Positions 31,410-45,800 of a stretch of DNA of 64,000 bases are shown here, piece by piece. The notes below the pieces were generated by a model. It did no database searches and was not told the origin of the DNA. It saw only the letters and a list, made by a program, of their open reading frames with translations. Numbering within the stretch: position 1 is the stretch's first letter; every line of letters starts with the position of its first letter. Both the position numbers and the translations under genes were made by a program. This DNA is from Beroe forskalii (Eukaryota > Ctenophora > Nuda > Beroida > Beroidae): NCBI GenBank assembly GCA_011033025.1, contig WFMF01000149.1, forward strand, positions 124,001 through 188,000. The letters run 5' to 3'.

Positions 31410-32945
31410 GGTGAAATGTGGGGTACGAGTATTTGGGATACCTGGGGCATATGGGGTGAAATGTGGGGCACGAGTATGTGGGATACCTGGGGCACATGGG
31501 GTGAAATGTGGGTACGAGTATGTGGGGTACCTGGGGCACATGGGGTGAAATGTGGGGTACGAGTATTTGGGATACCTGGGGCATATGGGGTGAAATGTGG
31601 GGCACGAGTATGTGGGATACCTGGGGCACATGGGGTGAAATGTGGGTACGAGTATGTGGGATACCTGGGGCACATGGGGTGAAATGTGGGGTACGAGTAT
31701 TTGGGGTACCTGGGGCACATGGGGGAAATTTGGGGTACGAGTATGTGGGATACCTGGGGCACATGGGGGTGAAATGTGGGGTACGAGTATGTGGGGTACC
31801 TGGGGCACATGGGGTGAAATGTGGGGTACGAGTATGTGGGATACCTGGGGCACATGGGGTGAAATGTGGGTACGAGTATGTGGGATACCTGGGGCACATG
31901 GGGTGAAATGTGGGGTACGAGTATGTGGGGTACCTGGGGCACATGGGGTGAAATGTGGGTACAGTATGTTAGGTACCTGGGCACATGGGGCGAAATGTGG
32001 GAGTACAGTATGTGGGGTACCTGGGGCACATGGGGTGAAATGTGGGTACAGTATGTGGGATACCTGGGGCACATGGGGAGAAATGTGGGGTATGTGGAGT
32101 ATGTGGGTACCTGGGGGTGAAATGGGGTGAAAATGGTATGTAGGACACCTGGGGCATATGGGAAATGTGGGGTACAGTATGTGGGTACCTGGGGCACATG
32201 GGGTGAAATGTAAATTTACAGGTATGTGGGATACCTGGGGCACATGGGGTGAAATGTGGGTACGAGTATGTGGGGTACCTGGGGCACATGGGGTGAAATG
32301 TGGGGTACGAGTATGTGGGGTACCTGGGGCACATGGGGTGAAATGTGGGTACGAGTATGTGGGATACCTGGGGCACATGGGGTGAAATGTGGGTACGAGT
32401 ATGTGGGATACCTGGGGCACATGGGGTGAAATGTGGGTACGAGTATGTGGGGTACCTGGGGCATGGGGTGAAATGTGGGGTACAGTATGCAGGGCACATG
32501 GGGTGAAATGTGGGTGCAGTATGTGGGATACCTGGGGCACATGGGGTGAAATGGTACGAGGTGTGGGGTACCTGGGGCACATGGGGTGAAATGTGGGTAC
32601 GAGTATTTGGGGTACCTGGGGCACATGGGGGAAATGTGGGGTACGAGTATGTGGGATACCTGGGGCACATGGGGTGAAATGTGGGTACGAGTATTTGGGG
32701 TACCTGGGGCACATGGGGTGAAATGTGGGTACGAGTATGTGGGATACCTGGGGCACATGGGGTGAAATGTGGGTACGAGTATGTGGGGTACCTGGGGCAC
32801 ATGGGGTGAAATGTGGGCACGAGTATGTGGGATACCTGGGGCACATGGGGTGAAATGTGGGTGAGCGGGATACCTGGGGCACATGGGGTGAAATGTGGGG
32901 TACGAGTATTTGGGGTACCTGGGCCCTGGGGCATATGGGGTGAAA
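31410..32945. repeat. 43-bp minisatellite, about 36 copies
   Basis: The unit is roughly GGTACGAGTATGTGGGGTAC plus CTGGGGCACATGGGGTGAAATGTG, written here in two pieces. Copies vary by small indels. The array abuts the 3' splice site of the first kelch exon (31404), whose polypyrimidine tract CACATTTCACCCTCAG resembles the unit. All frames across it are open because the unit lacks stops in most frames, so the long ORFs are not evidence of a gene. Confidence 0.9.
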
Positions 32946-34935
32946 TGCGGGGTGCCAGCATGTATGAGGAATCAGCCAACAATCGTCAATCAGCACTACC
33001 AACAGGAGTGTTGTTGGAGGCAGAATTGATCAAATGAACAAAGGAATAAAGATGTCAAGAGGGAATAACTACTGCAAGCTAGAATTGGGAAAACCGTTTA
33101 CCCCTAGAATTTTGTTGATCATAAGGCAGGAACTCACTGAGGAATTTAGGATATAATACACTAATATGCATTATCAAGGATGCATTCCATAGGGTGTACC
33201 TCCATAGTGATAGTAAGATTGGGTTAAGTTTTTGGGAAAGTATCTTGAATATAACATTTATCAATTTCTATCATTGGGATATTTCTGTCATATCTGCTAG
33301 AATGTCACAATCATTATCTTTACTTCCCATTACACTATAACAATGGTTCATTGTCAAGTTATCAAAAGTTCCCCAATGGCAAAGGCACCGACCTATTGGC
33401 AGCCCTCACAAGGAAACTGTTCAATGTATTGATATCCTACAAAACCCTAAGCGCTACATTACCATAAGCAAGGTACAGTAGGTACAAACATATTTTCACT
33501 TTCTTCTTTTTTTATAAGGCTCTCCAAAACCGGGACGGTTGTCGTAGTAACCCCCTGCTGATTTGGTGACGTCAGTCCATTTCTTTCGGTTGGAACCAAC
33601 GTAACTAAACCTCACGCATTCCGAAACAACGTTATTCTAACTTGGAATTACTAGAATTGACCAACTTCCTAATTTCTACAAATCGTCCACGTGAACTCAC
33701 GTGCTGAAATGTAGCACTTAGATCTAATTTCGCGTGCATTAGTCGTATTTCATTTTATTTCAACGTAATCAAGTCGAAAATCGCGTGTAAATATCATTTT
33801 CTTGAAATCCCCTAATTTCTACAAAACGTCCACGTGAACTCACGTGATTCACTATTTAATCGTATATTTCCCACATTTAGTCACTGAGAGACATGAGGAA
33901 ACCATTATTAGTTCGTCATCCGATCACAGAATAAGGCTAAAGTACAATTTTTCATCATTAACGTAATTTCAACCATTTTGCGGCTCAATTTTTAGAGGCT
34001 TCGCATGACGACATATTTCGACCGATCACCTTGAAACTCGTTTTATAGCTAAATCTCGAGGTCTAAAGCAAAATATCGAAGAAAAACATATTCCGGTGAA
34101 AACTCTCTGAGTTAGAGATGTTCAAAGTAGCTCAAAATAGCGTTTTATCGCAAAATACGCTATTTTAGTGGTTTTTCGCGATTTTGATGACGTCATCACA
34201 GCACCCAAATAGGCTCAAACCAACTTCCCATATAGCCTATAAGACAATTCCGCCTTAGTACAACATAATTTGACCGGTCTCATCTCAAGGTAAGTCGCAG
34301 TTCTTGACATACCACTCGTTTAAGTTTTGCCCTAAATTTTCGACATCGATTGTTTACCGCACCTTAGAAAATCGTATATCTCGATGAAAAATCGAGATAG
34401 CCCAATGATCCGTATAATTTTCTGAAAGCTCTTTAAATTTCCTACTAACGATTTTTCAAAATTTTTGAGCTATCTCCACTCCTTCTTGGTGAAAAATGCG
34501 CTCGAAAACGACCTATTTTCGCTAAAAAAAGCAGTAAAATTTCGCTAAGTTGATGACGTCATAATGACGTCATAATGACGTCACCAGAACTTCTCTTATA
34601 GCCTATTACATTTTCCCATCTTATATCTACAAAACCTGACCTTGATCATGTCTCTACCATTTGTGGAACTTGAGATCTCATCGATTTAAATTGGGTCCCA
34701 AATTATCTTCATATTATTATTATTATCTCTTATTAAACTCCTGTGACACCGAATTCTCTCATATATAGCCCAGGGGGTCTTCCATGAACGCATTTTGACA
34801 CACTTACGAACACTGTCACGTGACATTTACGAATACTCTACAAGAATTTTGTCCATGAAACTCGGACCCTTCTTCTTAAGTGAAGCGATTTGCGATTACT
34901 CTTGGACATTTACGAGTACTCCCTAAAATCCTTCT
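32946..34935. other. Non-coding stretch between head-to-head kelch and WD40 genes
   Basis: No exon recognised. CCACGTGAACTCACGTG occurs twice in similar context (about 33689 and 33829). The octamer TGACGTCA occurs singly near 33566 and 34187 and three times in tandem at 34554-34583. The region looks like degenerate repeat sequence. Confidence 0.4.
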
Positions 34936-34950
34936 TAAGTGTGCGTGATT

Positions 34951-36355
34951 GCCACTCGTGCATTGTTCCTTTTCACAACCAATGCACCCTCGTACACAGG
35001 AACACTGTTCTCCTGTGTACGTTGTACACTGTGTAGCTGGTTGCCATAGTCTGGTCACATCCGTAAGACCCAGTGCCCCATACTGTTCTCGCACCCTTGA
35101 AGCTGCGGCTGCACCCTGGTCTCATCACCCAGTGAAGATGGTGAGTCCGAGACAGTATGGGTCCCTCCCCGTGGTGAGTGGCGGTAACTGCCATTCATTT
35201 GTTGTCGAGGCAGGCTAATACACAGTGATTACCTGGCAGAGCACCCCCAGGTAGACCCTCCTGATCAGGTTCTGAGCAGGGGGTCAACACGTTTCTTTCC
35301 TGGCTTTTTCATTTCACTCACTCATCTCACTTTAGGGCGCCAGCTTGACTGGCCAAAAACGTTAGAATAAACGCCAACACACATCTCCTCTCCAACTTTC
35401 ACAAACTCCCTCCACACCGATTACTAGACAGGGCAAATAACCATTGTAAAGTGACACTTGATATTTATCTAACTAAGCTACACAATAATAAAACTAACAA
35501 CAGAAATCTATGCATCCTTCTCAAAATAATTACTGGACACAATAACCTCAATAGTCACCTACACAGATTGAATATGGCACTTGATCCTCTTTGTGATTAC
35601 TGTGACTTACAAAACTGTGGAATTGACCCCGTTTTCTGCCCGGATGAGACAGCAATGCACATTCTAGAAGAATGTCCAGCCTTCTCCCTACAGAGAATTT
35701 ACCACTTCCAAGACCACAATATTAAACTATAAGACATAATTAACTCTAAGCAGCCACTATCATCAACCCTGCACAAAATAACAAAATTCTTCACAAAATC
35801 TGCCTGCTTCAATAAAATCCCACAATTTACAGAGCCCATATCTCCAAGAAAGCAAGAAGATGAAATCCTGATAAATAAAACCAAATACAACATCCCAAAA
35901 TACACACTTCTACCTACTTTATTTGGTCTCCAAAGAGCCACTAACTCTTTGGGCTGGGTTTATGCCCTTTTGTACCTGGCTGAAGCTGCATCTTTGTGCT
36001 GTCAAAACAGAAGGACTCTATGTTTTCAGACTACTGATGCAGACCATCTCGTGCGTCATTAGTTGGAGGGAGGTGGTACATAGCCACCTTCAGCTGATAG
36101 CTGACCTAATCTGCAGGCACGCCCTGACTTGCTTTGCAGTCTGTTTGAAGCCACGGGCGTTGGTAGAATTCCAGACCTGTGTGGTCCAGGACTGGGTTCT
36201 GCTCTCAGCTCAGGATATAACCCGGCAGTCGGGTGGCCTAAAAACCACCTAGGAGTTCACACCCTTGGCCTAGTGTATAGGGAAGTCTCTATGCTCTGCA
36301 TGGCTGCCACCGGCCTGGTTGATTAAACCGACCTTGGCCATTTTACTAAGACTAC
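34951..36355 (+). mobile_element. 5'-truncated LINE insertion with 15-bp target duplication
   Basis: TAAGTGTGCGTGATT flanks both sides (34936-34950 and 36356-36370). Inside, about 35370-35732 encodes the C-terminal end of a non-LTR retrotransposon polyprotein: IITGHNNLNSHLHRL, then CDYC.., then ETAMHILEECPAF, the histidine/cysteine block after the reverse transcriptase or RNase H. The 3' end carries short ACTAAG repeats. A long target duplication, 5' truncation and a simple-repeat tail fit target-primed insertion. Confidence 0.7.
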
Positions 36356-36370
36356 TAAGTGTGCGTGATT

Positions 36371-36846
36371 CACTGCGTGAGGGTGCGTGACCCTAATAAG
36401 AGTGTGCGTAAGTCAAAAATTACTCCTAAGTCAGTTCGTAAATTGTGCCAAGTTACGAAAAATCCTACGACCACTCTGGAGGGGTCTTACGAATACTCTT
36501 GACACATTTCTCCTTAATAAGTTGATGGTAGAGTTACGTTACTGTAGCGTGCGATTTAAGTATACGCGTATCTATAAGAACGGTTGTTCTAGACCCAAAA
36601 TTTTACGACAAATCGTTCTAGATAGGTTTCGACTCTCTATTTCTTTTTATTTTTCTGATATGCAGGGGGTTACCGCCCTGGCCAGGGCGGGAATAAAAGC
36701 TTTGAAACACAATTGTAAGTGTTTGTAATGAACACAATGGTTATAACTTGGGTAATAGGTAGGTACCTACATCTAACACATACGAATTTCTATTCTATTT
36801 TACAAGAACTACTTTAAAATCATTTCTTCATTGCTCTTATTCCCAG
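36371..36846. other. Stretch upstream of the first visible WD40 exon
   Basis: No exon found that joins in phase to the exon at 36847. The left part continues the sequence interrupted by the LINE at 34951-36355. A perfect CCGCCCTGGCCAGGGCGG palindrome lies at about 36674. Confidence 0.35.
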
Positions 36847-39800
36847 GAAGGAATGATTGGGATTTGGGACATGAAGATGAAGATGACGAATATGCTCAAA
36901 GTGGAGAGTGGTCTTGTCAAATCAAGGAACCTTTGGATCACAAGCATGGCTGTTCTCCATAACTTATCCCACAAGATTGCTGTTGCTAGCACGAGCAAGG
37001 AAATAAGTGAGTACTGAGTCATTGTTGATAGAAATTGCCCATTGTTCAAATGAATTTTGTTCACTTAAATTTCATAATTTAAGAGAATTGTACAGTTTTT
37101 GAGAATCATAACATAGACCTAAATCAGGCTAGGAAATTTTTTATTCTTTAAATGAAATGATTCATTAGTATTGAGTTTATATTGATCATCCTATCACCCA
37201 ATTAACTTGATCAAATTGATGTCATTATCTCATAATGATGTACAATTGCAGTGATTTACGATCTACAGTCGAAGAAAGGAACGTCTTGCACGTGCAGAAT
37301 ACAAGGTCTCCCTTATGCACCACTTTCCCTCCATTACTGGTAAGTTCCGAAAGTTTTGCTGTTGCAAGTATTGGTATTCTTTGCTAGAGAATCAAAGCAA
37401 ATTATTGTTAGAAATTTGTATACTATCTAGTGGATCTATGACTTCTGCTCACAGCATTACAAATCACTGAAAGGAGGGATTTTGTTCTCATGACAAAATA
37501 AGCACAATTCACCGCATTGCTGCACTGCTTTTTATACTGCTTTACCACATTGCTAGGCCTCCAACTGGCTCAGAAACGATTGGGTACATCAGTACATGCT
37601 ACCGATTTTTTTTCAGACCGAACTAGTACGTGTTTAGATTTGAATTTTTCTAAAATAGTAAAATATGTATCCTCCAGGAGTAGCTCAAAGGAGTCTATTC
37701 TGTGTTACGGTGATGTCCATGGCAATGTAACTGCTTTCCTTTTCTCAAAGACAGACTCCACTAACCTCTTCGAGCCTACGTCTCGACAATCTTCAGATAA
37801 AGATGCACAAGGTATCGGTCCTTTCTAATAACCCTTCCCGCCTTGAACCTAACTCCACTCAAAAGCTTCATTTTCACTCACCACGATCTTTTCAATATCG
37901 GTGGTGTGTTAGCTTAACTATTCAGCACGTGTGTTTACCACTAGACCTAACACTGTCACACTGTGACTAAACTCCTCTAGACCTAACACTATGACACAGT
38001 GACAAACTCCTCAGGACCTAACGGCTAGCACTGTGACACACTTCTCTACACCTAGGATTGTTTCACACTGTGACACCCTCAGACGTGACTGACGTGCAGT
38101 ACGAGAAGATCTTGGCGGGTCAGTACGAGCATGTGAAGGTGGTGACACACCGGGGTCACTCTGGGTGGACGAGGAAGGTGATGTACGCCCCCCACCTAGA
38201 CCTCATCATCAGCTGCTCAACCACCAGTACCAACTCTCTGGTGCTGGGAATGAAGGAGAAAAACAAGACTCAGATGAGAACGTGAGTTGTACGAACTCCT
38301 TCCTTCCAAGGAGGTGGGGCATTGGATAAAGGGAGGGTAAAATGTGAGAGAACAGCCGTTGATTTTCAAAGATGATGTGTGTTTTCAATGGGAAGTCTGA
38401 GCAAAAATCGTTTACATCTTGAAGCCTTTCAGTACTTTTAGCATGGCTCCGGATTATTGCATTATTAACAATCTGTGTTTATAGGACAGCATTCAACGTG
38501 CCGCAAGGTGTCAACTGTTTCGACTACAATCCCAACATGAACATAATAGCAACTGGAGATGTCGACCTCATGGTTCGCTTGTGGAACCCTTATGTCAAGA
38601 AGCCTGTCGGGGTCAGTTGAAATGCGATTTTTCTTATATATTTATGTTGAGGCAAAATACAGAATCATCGATAGTCTCCCAATTTTGCTTTTTCAATTCA
38701 TTTCACAACCTATTCCCTTCAATGTGAACTTGACGCTAAAAACTCACTGCAAATCCCTTGTATCAGGTGTTAGGTGGTCACATGACATCGGTGACTCACG
38801 TGATCCTAAACGGTAGTAGAGGTCAGCTCATCAGTCTCAGCATGGACAAGACATTCAGAATTTGGGACGTTCAGAGGCAAGCCTGTTTACAGAGGCTCAC
38901 GGGCATTCTTGCAAAGGGACCTGATGGTAATATCATAGCTCTTTTATTGATCTTTTTCATACCTGAGACTCTTGTATACCCGAGAGTTATCCTCATTGTA
39001 ATTTCCTTGATGATACTCTCAAATATTGCTCATCTCGTCCAGGTAAGTAGGAAGTTCACACTTTCTTATGATCTGTATCAATTAATTTTGACCACCCTCC
39101 CTCAACTCAGTCCTCTATTCGCCTGTTCCTGTGACGCTGCTGTTTGATGAGCCTCGTAACAGGCTCATCATGAGCTCTAACAACCTCCTGTCCATTATGG
39201 ACATGAAGCCTGAGATGAAGGACAGAGTTCTGAGTCATGAGAAACCCATCACATGTACCAAGTACATCGGCAGAACCAACATGGTATGTAGCTTGTACCT
39301 GAGCGTTGTAAATAAATCATACTTTAATATGGAGAACGTTAGTGTTGGAATTTTGTTCAGATATTTTACCGAAATTCTGCATTGTGCCATTCTACTGTTG
39401 GAAACCTATCTCCTTACTGATCATTAGATCATGATTATAAAATCGAGATTTTGATATCCTCACAGAATACTGCTAGAATCATAGTATCTGGGTATCTGCT
39501 ATATAAACTAGAATCTGAACATCCAGTGACCAGTAATAACTAAGTATTAAATACGTCATGTTGTCAAAATGGTTTCTTACCGCTCCATATGTTTATATTG
39601 ACATATGACATGCTTATATCTCATATCTGTATCGTGACATGTAGCTTGATTTCGTGGAATGTAAAATGTCCCTTGAATAAAACATCTGATAAGCATCATC
39701 TGTCGCCTGGATGTTGTAACACGTAATAATTCTCAGAATCGTCATGTCAGATGATCAGGAGCTGCTTCACCAGTCTCCCAAATGTAACGATATAAAAGCC

Positions 39801-42800
39801 TTATCCCCGCTAGATCATGTACCTAAACACTTTGTCTTGTCCACCACTCCTAATATTTGAAGTATCATGTAGGTATCCTGTCAGCTCTGCTAAGCCACTG
39901 GTGTCTCCTAGGTCACGTAGTCGTGCACTACGTCATGTTACACGGGAGGTAGGAGGCTAGCTCACTAAGTAGCTATGTGTCCTCCATGCTGATTGCTATA
40001 AGCTAGTACCTTGCAAATATATCAGAAGATTATCTTATGTCTTAGGTGCCAACCAAAATGGGCTTATGGGCCTGCTAATTGTACAGTCATGTTTCGTGGC
40101 CGATAGATTGCTGATTGCTAGAAAGCATAATTGTCAATTGTCACATCCTTTCAATTTATATTGAATTATTAGAATGTTTTAGTCGAGTGAACCGATTTCG
40201 AGGTGTAACAATCCACTGAAAAATAATACACCCAGTACTCTGGTATCAGTGTAGCTACAAAAGTACAAAGCTTCTAGCATCTCTTCTACAACACCAGTGC
40301 TACTCTGGAACACTAGAAAATGTTACATAGCATGAGTTTTAACATTGCTTGACGATAGAATATTGATCTGTGATATATTTGTACTTGCTACAATCAAAAG
40401 CAATCGTGATGCAGTATGCAGGGCAGCCACGTAATGAATTGGCTTATAAAATCCATCTAGAAACATGACACAGAGTGCCTTGTTAATTGATCTTCTTGTG
40501 CTATATCATTAGCGGGGAGGAAATTAGTCGAAATGGAACATAGAGATTACAGACCACCATGCTATTGTTAGTGAATGCAATATAATGGTCCTGTGCAAAA
40601 TGATGGCTGGATTACGTATTATAACTATCATCGAAATTAATTACAATAGCTAATGTACTTTTGTAAAATATAATCGGCTGTGTCTCATGTCTAGACTTCC
40701 CCTCCAGATACCATTCTACCAGGTTGCTTCAGCTTGTCAGGGTTCCACCATCACCCTCTGGAACATCGACACCGGACAAAAACTCAAGCAGGTTGATATT
40801 CTTAATGAGGAGTGGTATTAATTGGTGTAATTACAGAGACTGCTGAGTTAGTTGGTTTAATTCTATGACTTGTCGTTGATTCCACGCAAGATTATTGTTC
40901 ATTGATTAGTTAACTTCTGTTCGGGTTTTTGATGTAAGATTTGTGCAGATCCAGAACGCACACGGAGAGTCTGAAATCACAGCCATGGTGATAGACCTGC
41001 CCAGCAAGCTGCTGACTGGGAGCAGTGATGGCACTGTCAAGATCTGGGATATCAACACCACCGCCTGCCATAGAGTCCTCCAAGCAGGAAGTGAAGGTCC
41101 AGTCGACATTCTACAGGTACTGTAACCGACATTCTACAGGTACAGTAACCGACATTTTACAGGTACTGTAACCGACATTCTACAGGTACTATAACCGACA
41201 TTTTACTGGTACAGTAACCAACATTCTACAGGTACTGTAACCGACATTTTACTGGTACTGTAACCGACATTTTACTGGTACTGTAACCAACATTTTACTG
41301 GTACAGTAACCGACATTCTACAGGTACTGTAACCGACATTTTACTGTTACAGTAACCGACATTTACCGGTATTGTAACCAACATTTCACTGGTACAGTAA
41401 CCGAAATTTTACTGGTACAGTAACCGACATTCTACAGGTATTGTAACCGACATTCTACTGGTACTGTAACCGACATTCTACAGGTATTGTAACCAACATT
41501 TCACTGGTACAGTAACCGACATTTTGCAGGTACAGTAACCGACATTTTACTGCTACAGTAACCGACATTTTACTGGTACAGTAACCGACATTCTACAGGT
41601 ACAGTAACCGACATTCTACAGGTACAGTAACCGACATTCTACTGTTACAGTAACCGACATTTTACTGGTATAGTAACCGGCATTTTACTGGTACAGTAAC
41701 CAACATTTTACTGGTACAGTAACCGACATTTTACTGGTACAGTAACGGACATTTTACTGGTACAGTAACCAACGTTTTACTGGTACTGTAACCGACATTT
41801 TACTGTTACAGTAACCGACATTTTACTGGTATAGTAACCGGCATTTTACTGGTACAGTAACCAACATTTTACTGGTACAGTAACCGACATTTTACTGGTA
41901 CAGTAACCAACGTTTTACTAGTACAGTAATCGACATTTTACTGGTACAGTAACCGACATTCTACAGGTACTGTAACCGACATTTTACTGTTACAGTAACG
42001 GACATTTTACTGGTACAGTAACCGAAATTTTACTGGTATAGTAACCGACATTTTAATGGTACAGTAACCGACATTTTACTGGTACAGTAACCAACATTTT
42101 ACTGGTACAGTAACCGACATTTTACTGGTACAGTAACCGACATTTTACTGGTACAGTAACCGACATTTTACTGGTACAGTAACCGACATTTTACTGGTAC
42201 AGTAACGGACATTTTACTGCCTTACTGGTACAGTAACCGACATTTGACTGGTAAAGTCGACATTTTGATACTTACAGGCACAGACCACAATTTCAACATT
42301 TCACCGTTAAATTGTCGAGAGATATCTTCGTACAAAGTTGAAACTCATTTATCACGGATTCTAGATGATATATGACAAAAAATCTCTACAAGTGTTCTTT
42401 ATCCCAAAATAATATTCTCATTGAAATGGAACTCAGTTTAAAGAAGACCAAAATCGGCTCAAAAAGAACGCAGATCACAGTTTAAAAGTCTCTATGTGAC
42501 CTTCTAACTCCCAAATACCTCCATATCAAGAGTGTTGCATCCATCCTTATTACACTTTTGTTCGTTACAGGCGACGAAGATTACATTTACTGATTCTCCG
42601 GACTTTTCAGCACTGCTCCTCATGTTATTCTCAGCCGTCTTACAATCCGTCCTCGCTTCTCCCGCCGTCACACACGTTCTTTCCACACGTGTCCTCACCA
42701 GTGTCTTTTCACCGGCCAGAATTGCTACCAACCTGACACTTTGGGCCAAACAGGTGTCCCCAGAACAGGTCTGCAGGTGTGAGTCGTTACAACCCTGTTC

Positions 42801-45800
42801 CTCCTTCACCACCCCCGTTTCTACGTAACTGTTCTGGAAGTTCAAACACGTGTAACATTTCAGAGCTTCGGCGCTCATCAGAAGGCTGCATGTTACCATG
42901 GTAATCAGGATCATATTATTCATTGCTGGAGTTTATAATGTGGTGAGATCAGCCACAAAATTGGCAGAACATAGGCGAAGTTTAGAATATTTGAATCGTC
43001 AAAGAATTGCTTACATTATTGCTACCGCTAACATTGCTGTTACCACTAACAGAACATCATGATAAGACGGCTATGAGGATTTTGCATGCCGAAATTTTAC
43101 AGGTATAGTCGACATGTCACAGGTAATTTCGACAAAATGCCGTCTACGCGACTACGCACAAATTTGTAACTTTCAATAACTGATTCTAGATCTGATACAA
43201 GACAAACAAAAATATGAAGTTTCAATTCTAAAAGTTTTTACATCTCAAAATAACTTATATTCTCATTAAAACGTAATTCTTTAAATTGTACTGTTTTTGA
43301 AGAATGCCAAAATGTGCTCAAAAATTGGAATTATTCAATGCAGTCCTAAACTATCGGGTAAGAGGAACGCAGATTACAATTTAAGGGGGTCAGAGGTCGA
43401 TTTCCTGTTTTTTTGTAGTTTTTAACCCATGAAAAAGCATTTTTCCCAGCTGCAGTTATAAATTTTTCAAATTGCGTGTTCGCCTTTAATTAAAGATCGC
43501 GCGCAAACTTCTAACGCGATTTGCCGAAAATCAACTTTAAAATTTATCTTCTACAAATTTTGTAGAAAACCCTTGATATGAATATTTGTAGTTATGTTTA
43601 GGGCATAAAACTAGACTTTCCATCGAGCCGATTTTTTAGGCCTCAGAAGTGAAAATATGAATTTACAAAGTTGGCTAATGTCACAAAAATCGTCAAAAAT
43701 GGTGATTTTCAAAATTCAAAAGTCGATATTATGATAATCTAGGTAATTTAAGCAATATAAAGATGAAATTGGCCGGGATCTTCATCAGTACCAGAAGGCC
43801 AAAATACCATAAATGGGGAAAGATTGGAATAAGGCGGTGTTGAAAATTCAGTGAGGCTTCAAGAACCATGATGATTGGTGAAAATCATGTCTCGGATGCC
43901 ACCAGAGAAAGAAATAAAGAAATTCTGGAAAGTCGCGGCATTATGAACCTAATATTCACTAAAGGAATAAAAAGGTGACATTACGTTATTACAAAGGTAC
44001 ACACTACGTGGCAAACAGATGTGTTTATAAAGCTCTCAAATCGTCCAGGAGGCACCTTTTTGTTTTTGCTTACAATTGAATTATAATGACTAATTGTTAA
44101 GGGAGACTAAGCTTCTAAGGAGTCATGGGGCAATTCTTTGCTTTTTCGCGACAACAAAGGTAAACATTATGTCGCGATTGTTTCGGAAAAAACGTTGGTA
44201 CACATTACATTTTCCAAAGCCCTCTGCGGGGCCCTCCGTGGGTTTACAAACAATCAAACAACAATGCTCCAACTGGTACCAACTTAGTAACTTGGCATTA
44301 TAACATCCATTTATTCTTTAAGTCTTTTATTCTTTTAGTCGATATTTTCACTCCTAAGGCCCAAATCAAAAATCCGGCTCCATGGAAAGTTGAGTTTTAT
44401 GCCCTAGAACATAACTGCCAAGTTTCAAGTGTTTTCCCCAAAATTTGTGGGAGAAGGTTGATTTTAAAGTTGATTACTGTAACTACAGGCGAACTGGCAA
44501 TTTTTATACCTCGGCTAGGAACAATATTATTTCATGGGGTGGAAACAAAAAAACAAAAAATCGACCTTAGACCCCCGCCCCCTTAAAAATCTCTTTGCGA
44601 CCGTCTAACTCTAAAAGCGGTCCATATGAAGAGTGTTGCATCCATCCTCCTTACAAGTTTCTTCCTCACAGTTAAACTTGATGACTGTCACTCCGGATTC
44701 CCCAAAACCGTTCCTCAAGTTGGTCTCAGTCGTTGCACAGTCCGACCTCGCTTCTCCCGCTTTCACACACGTCCTTTCCACACTTTCTGTCACCTGTTCC
44801 CCTCCGTCTGCCAGGGTTCCGACAATCGAGACACTCTGAGATAGGCAATAGTCCCCAGAACAAACTGCAGGTCTGTGTCGTCACAACCCCTTCCCTTCGC
44901 TACCTCCCCCGTATCTGTGTAGATGTTCTTAAATTCCAGGCACTTGTAACAGACCAGAGCTTGGGTGCTCATCAAGAGGCCGCATGTTACCATGGTAATC
45001 AGAATCATCTTATTCATTGCTGGAGTTAACTGGAAATACTGTGGTGAGATCAGCCTCAAAGTTGGCAGAATTCATGTGGTCATTTTGATAGGTTAAGTTT
45101 TAAACATTTGAATCATCAAATGTTCGTATGAAAGTATACCAATGACCTCCCACCTTACCCCCTGCTGACCCCCTACTGAACCCCTACTGACCCCCTGGTG
45201 AACCGCTACTGACCACTTTCTGATCATTGTTTCAACTCCCATCATGAGTGATTTTGAACATCTAAAAGAACTTTAAATTTCACTTTGCCTTATCATGACG
45301 CTTCACATGTCAATGACCAGTCGACCGATGCACCCTCAACGCACCAAAATACCATAAAACTCCCTATTATGTATGTTATGTTAGTTATGTTAGTCTTGTA
45401 GCTATGTTAGTAAGTTAGTTGTATTATGTTTGTCATAAATAACATGTGAAGCGTCATGATGAGGCAAAGTGAAATTTTAAGTGCTTTTAGATGTTCAAAA
45501 TCACTCATGATAAGAGTTGAAACAATGGTCACAAAGTAGTCAGTAGGGGACAGGGGTCGCCAGGGATAATTAGGGGTTCAGCAGGGGGTCAGTAGGGGCT
45601 CAGCAGGAGGTCACCAAGGGGTCAGTAGAGGTTCAACAGAAGGTCAGTAGGGGATCAGCAGGGGGTCAATAGAGGTTCACCAGGGGTTCAGTAGAGGGTC
45701 AGCAGGAGGTCAACAGGGGTCAGTAGGGGTTCACTGATTCTAGATTATAAACGACAAACACAAATATCAAGTTTAAATATCAAGTTTTTTCCATACCAAA

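Noticed and set aside
31168..33002. Several long minus-strand ORFs (up to 562 codons) encoding HFTPCAPG/CPRYPTYSYP repeats
   Set aside because: The unit is about 43 bp, not a multiple of 3, so frames rotate and most are open. They overlap each other and run over a kelch exon. This is a minisatellite without stops, not a gene.
34949..35218. 89-codon ORF at the start of the LINE insertion
   Set aside because: No recognisable domain; likely non-coding or 5'-truncated retroelement sequence.
36640..36720. Exon-like segment (TATGCAG acceptor, AATTGTAAGT donor) upstream of the WD40 exons
   Set aside because: No frame joins in phase to the next exon at 36847, and the encoded peptide is not WD-like.
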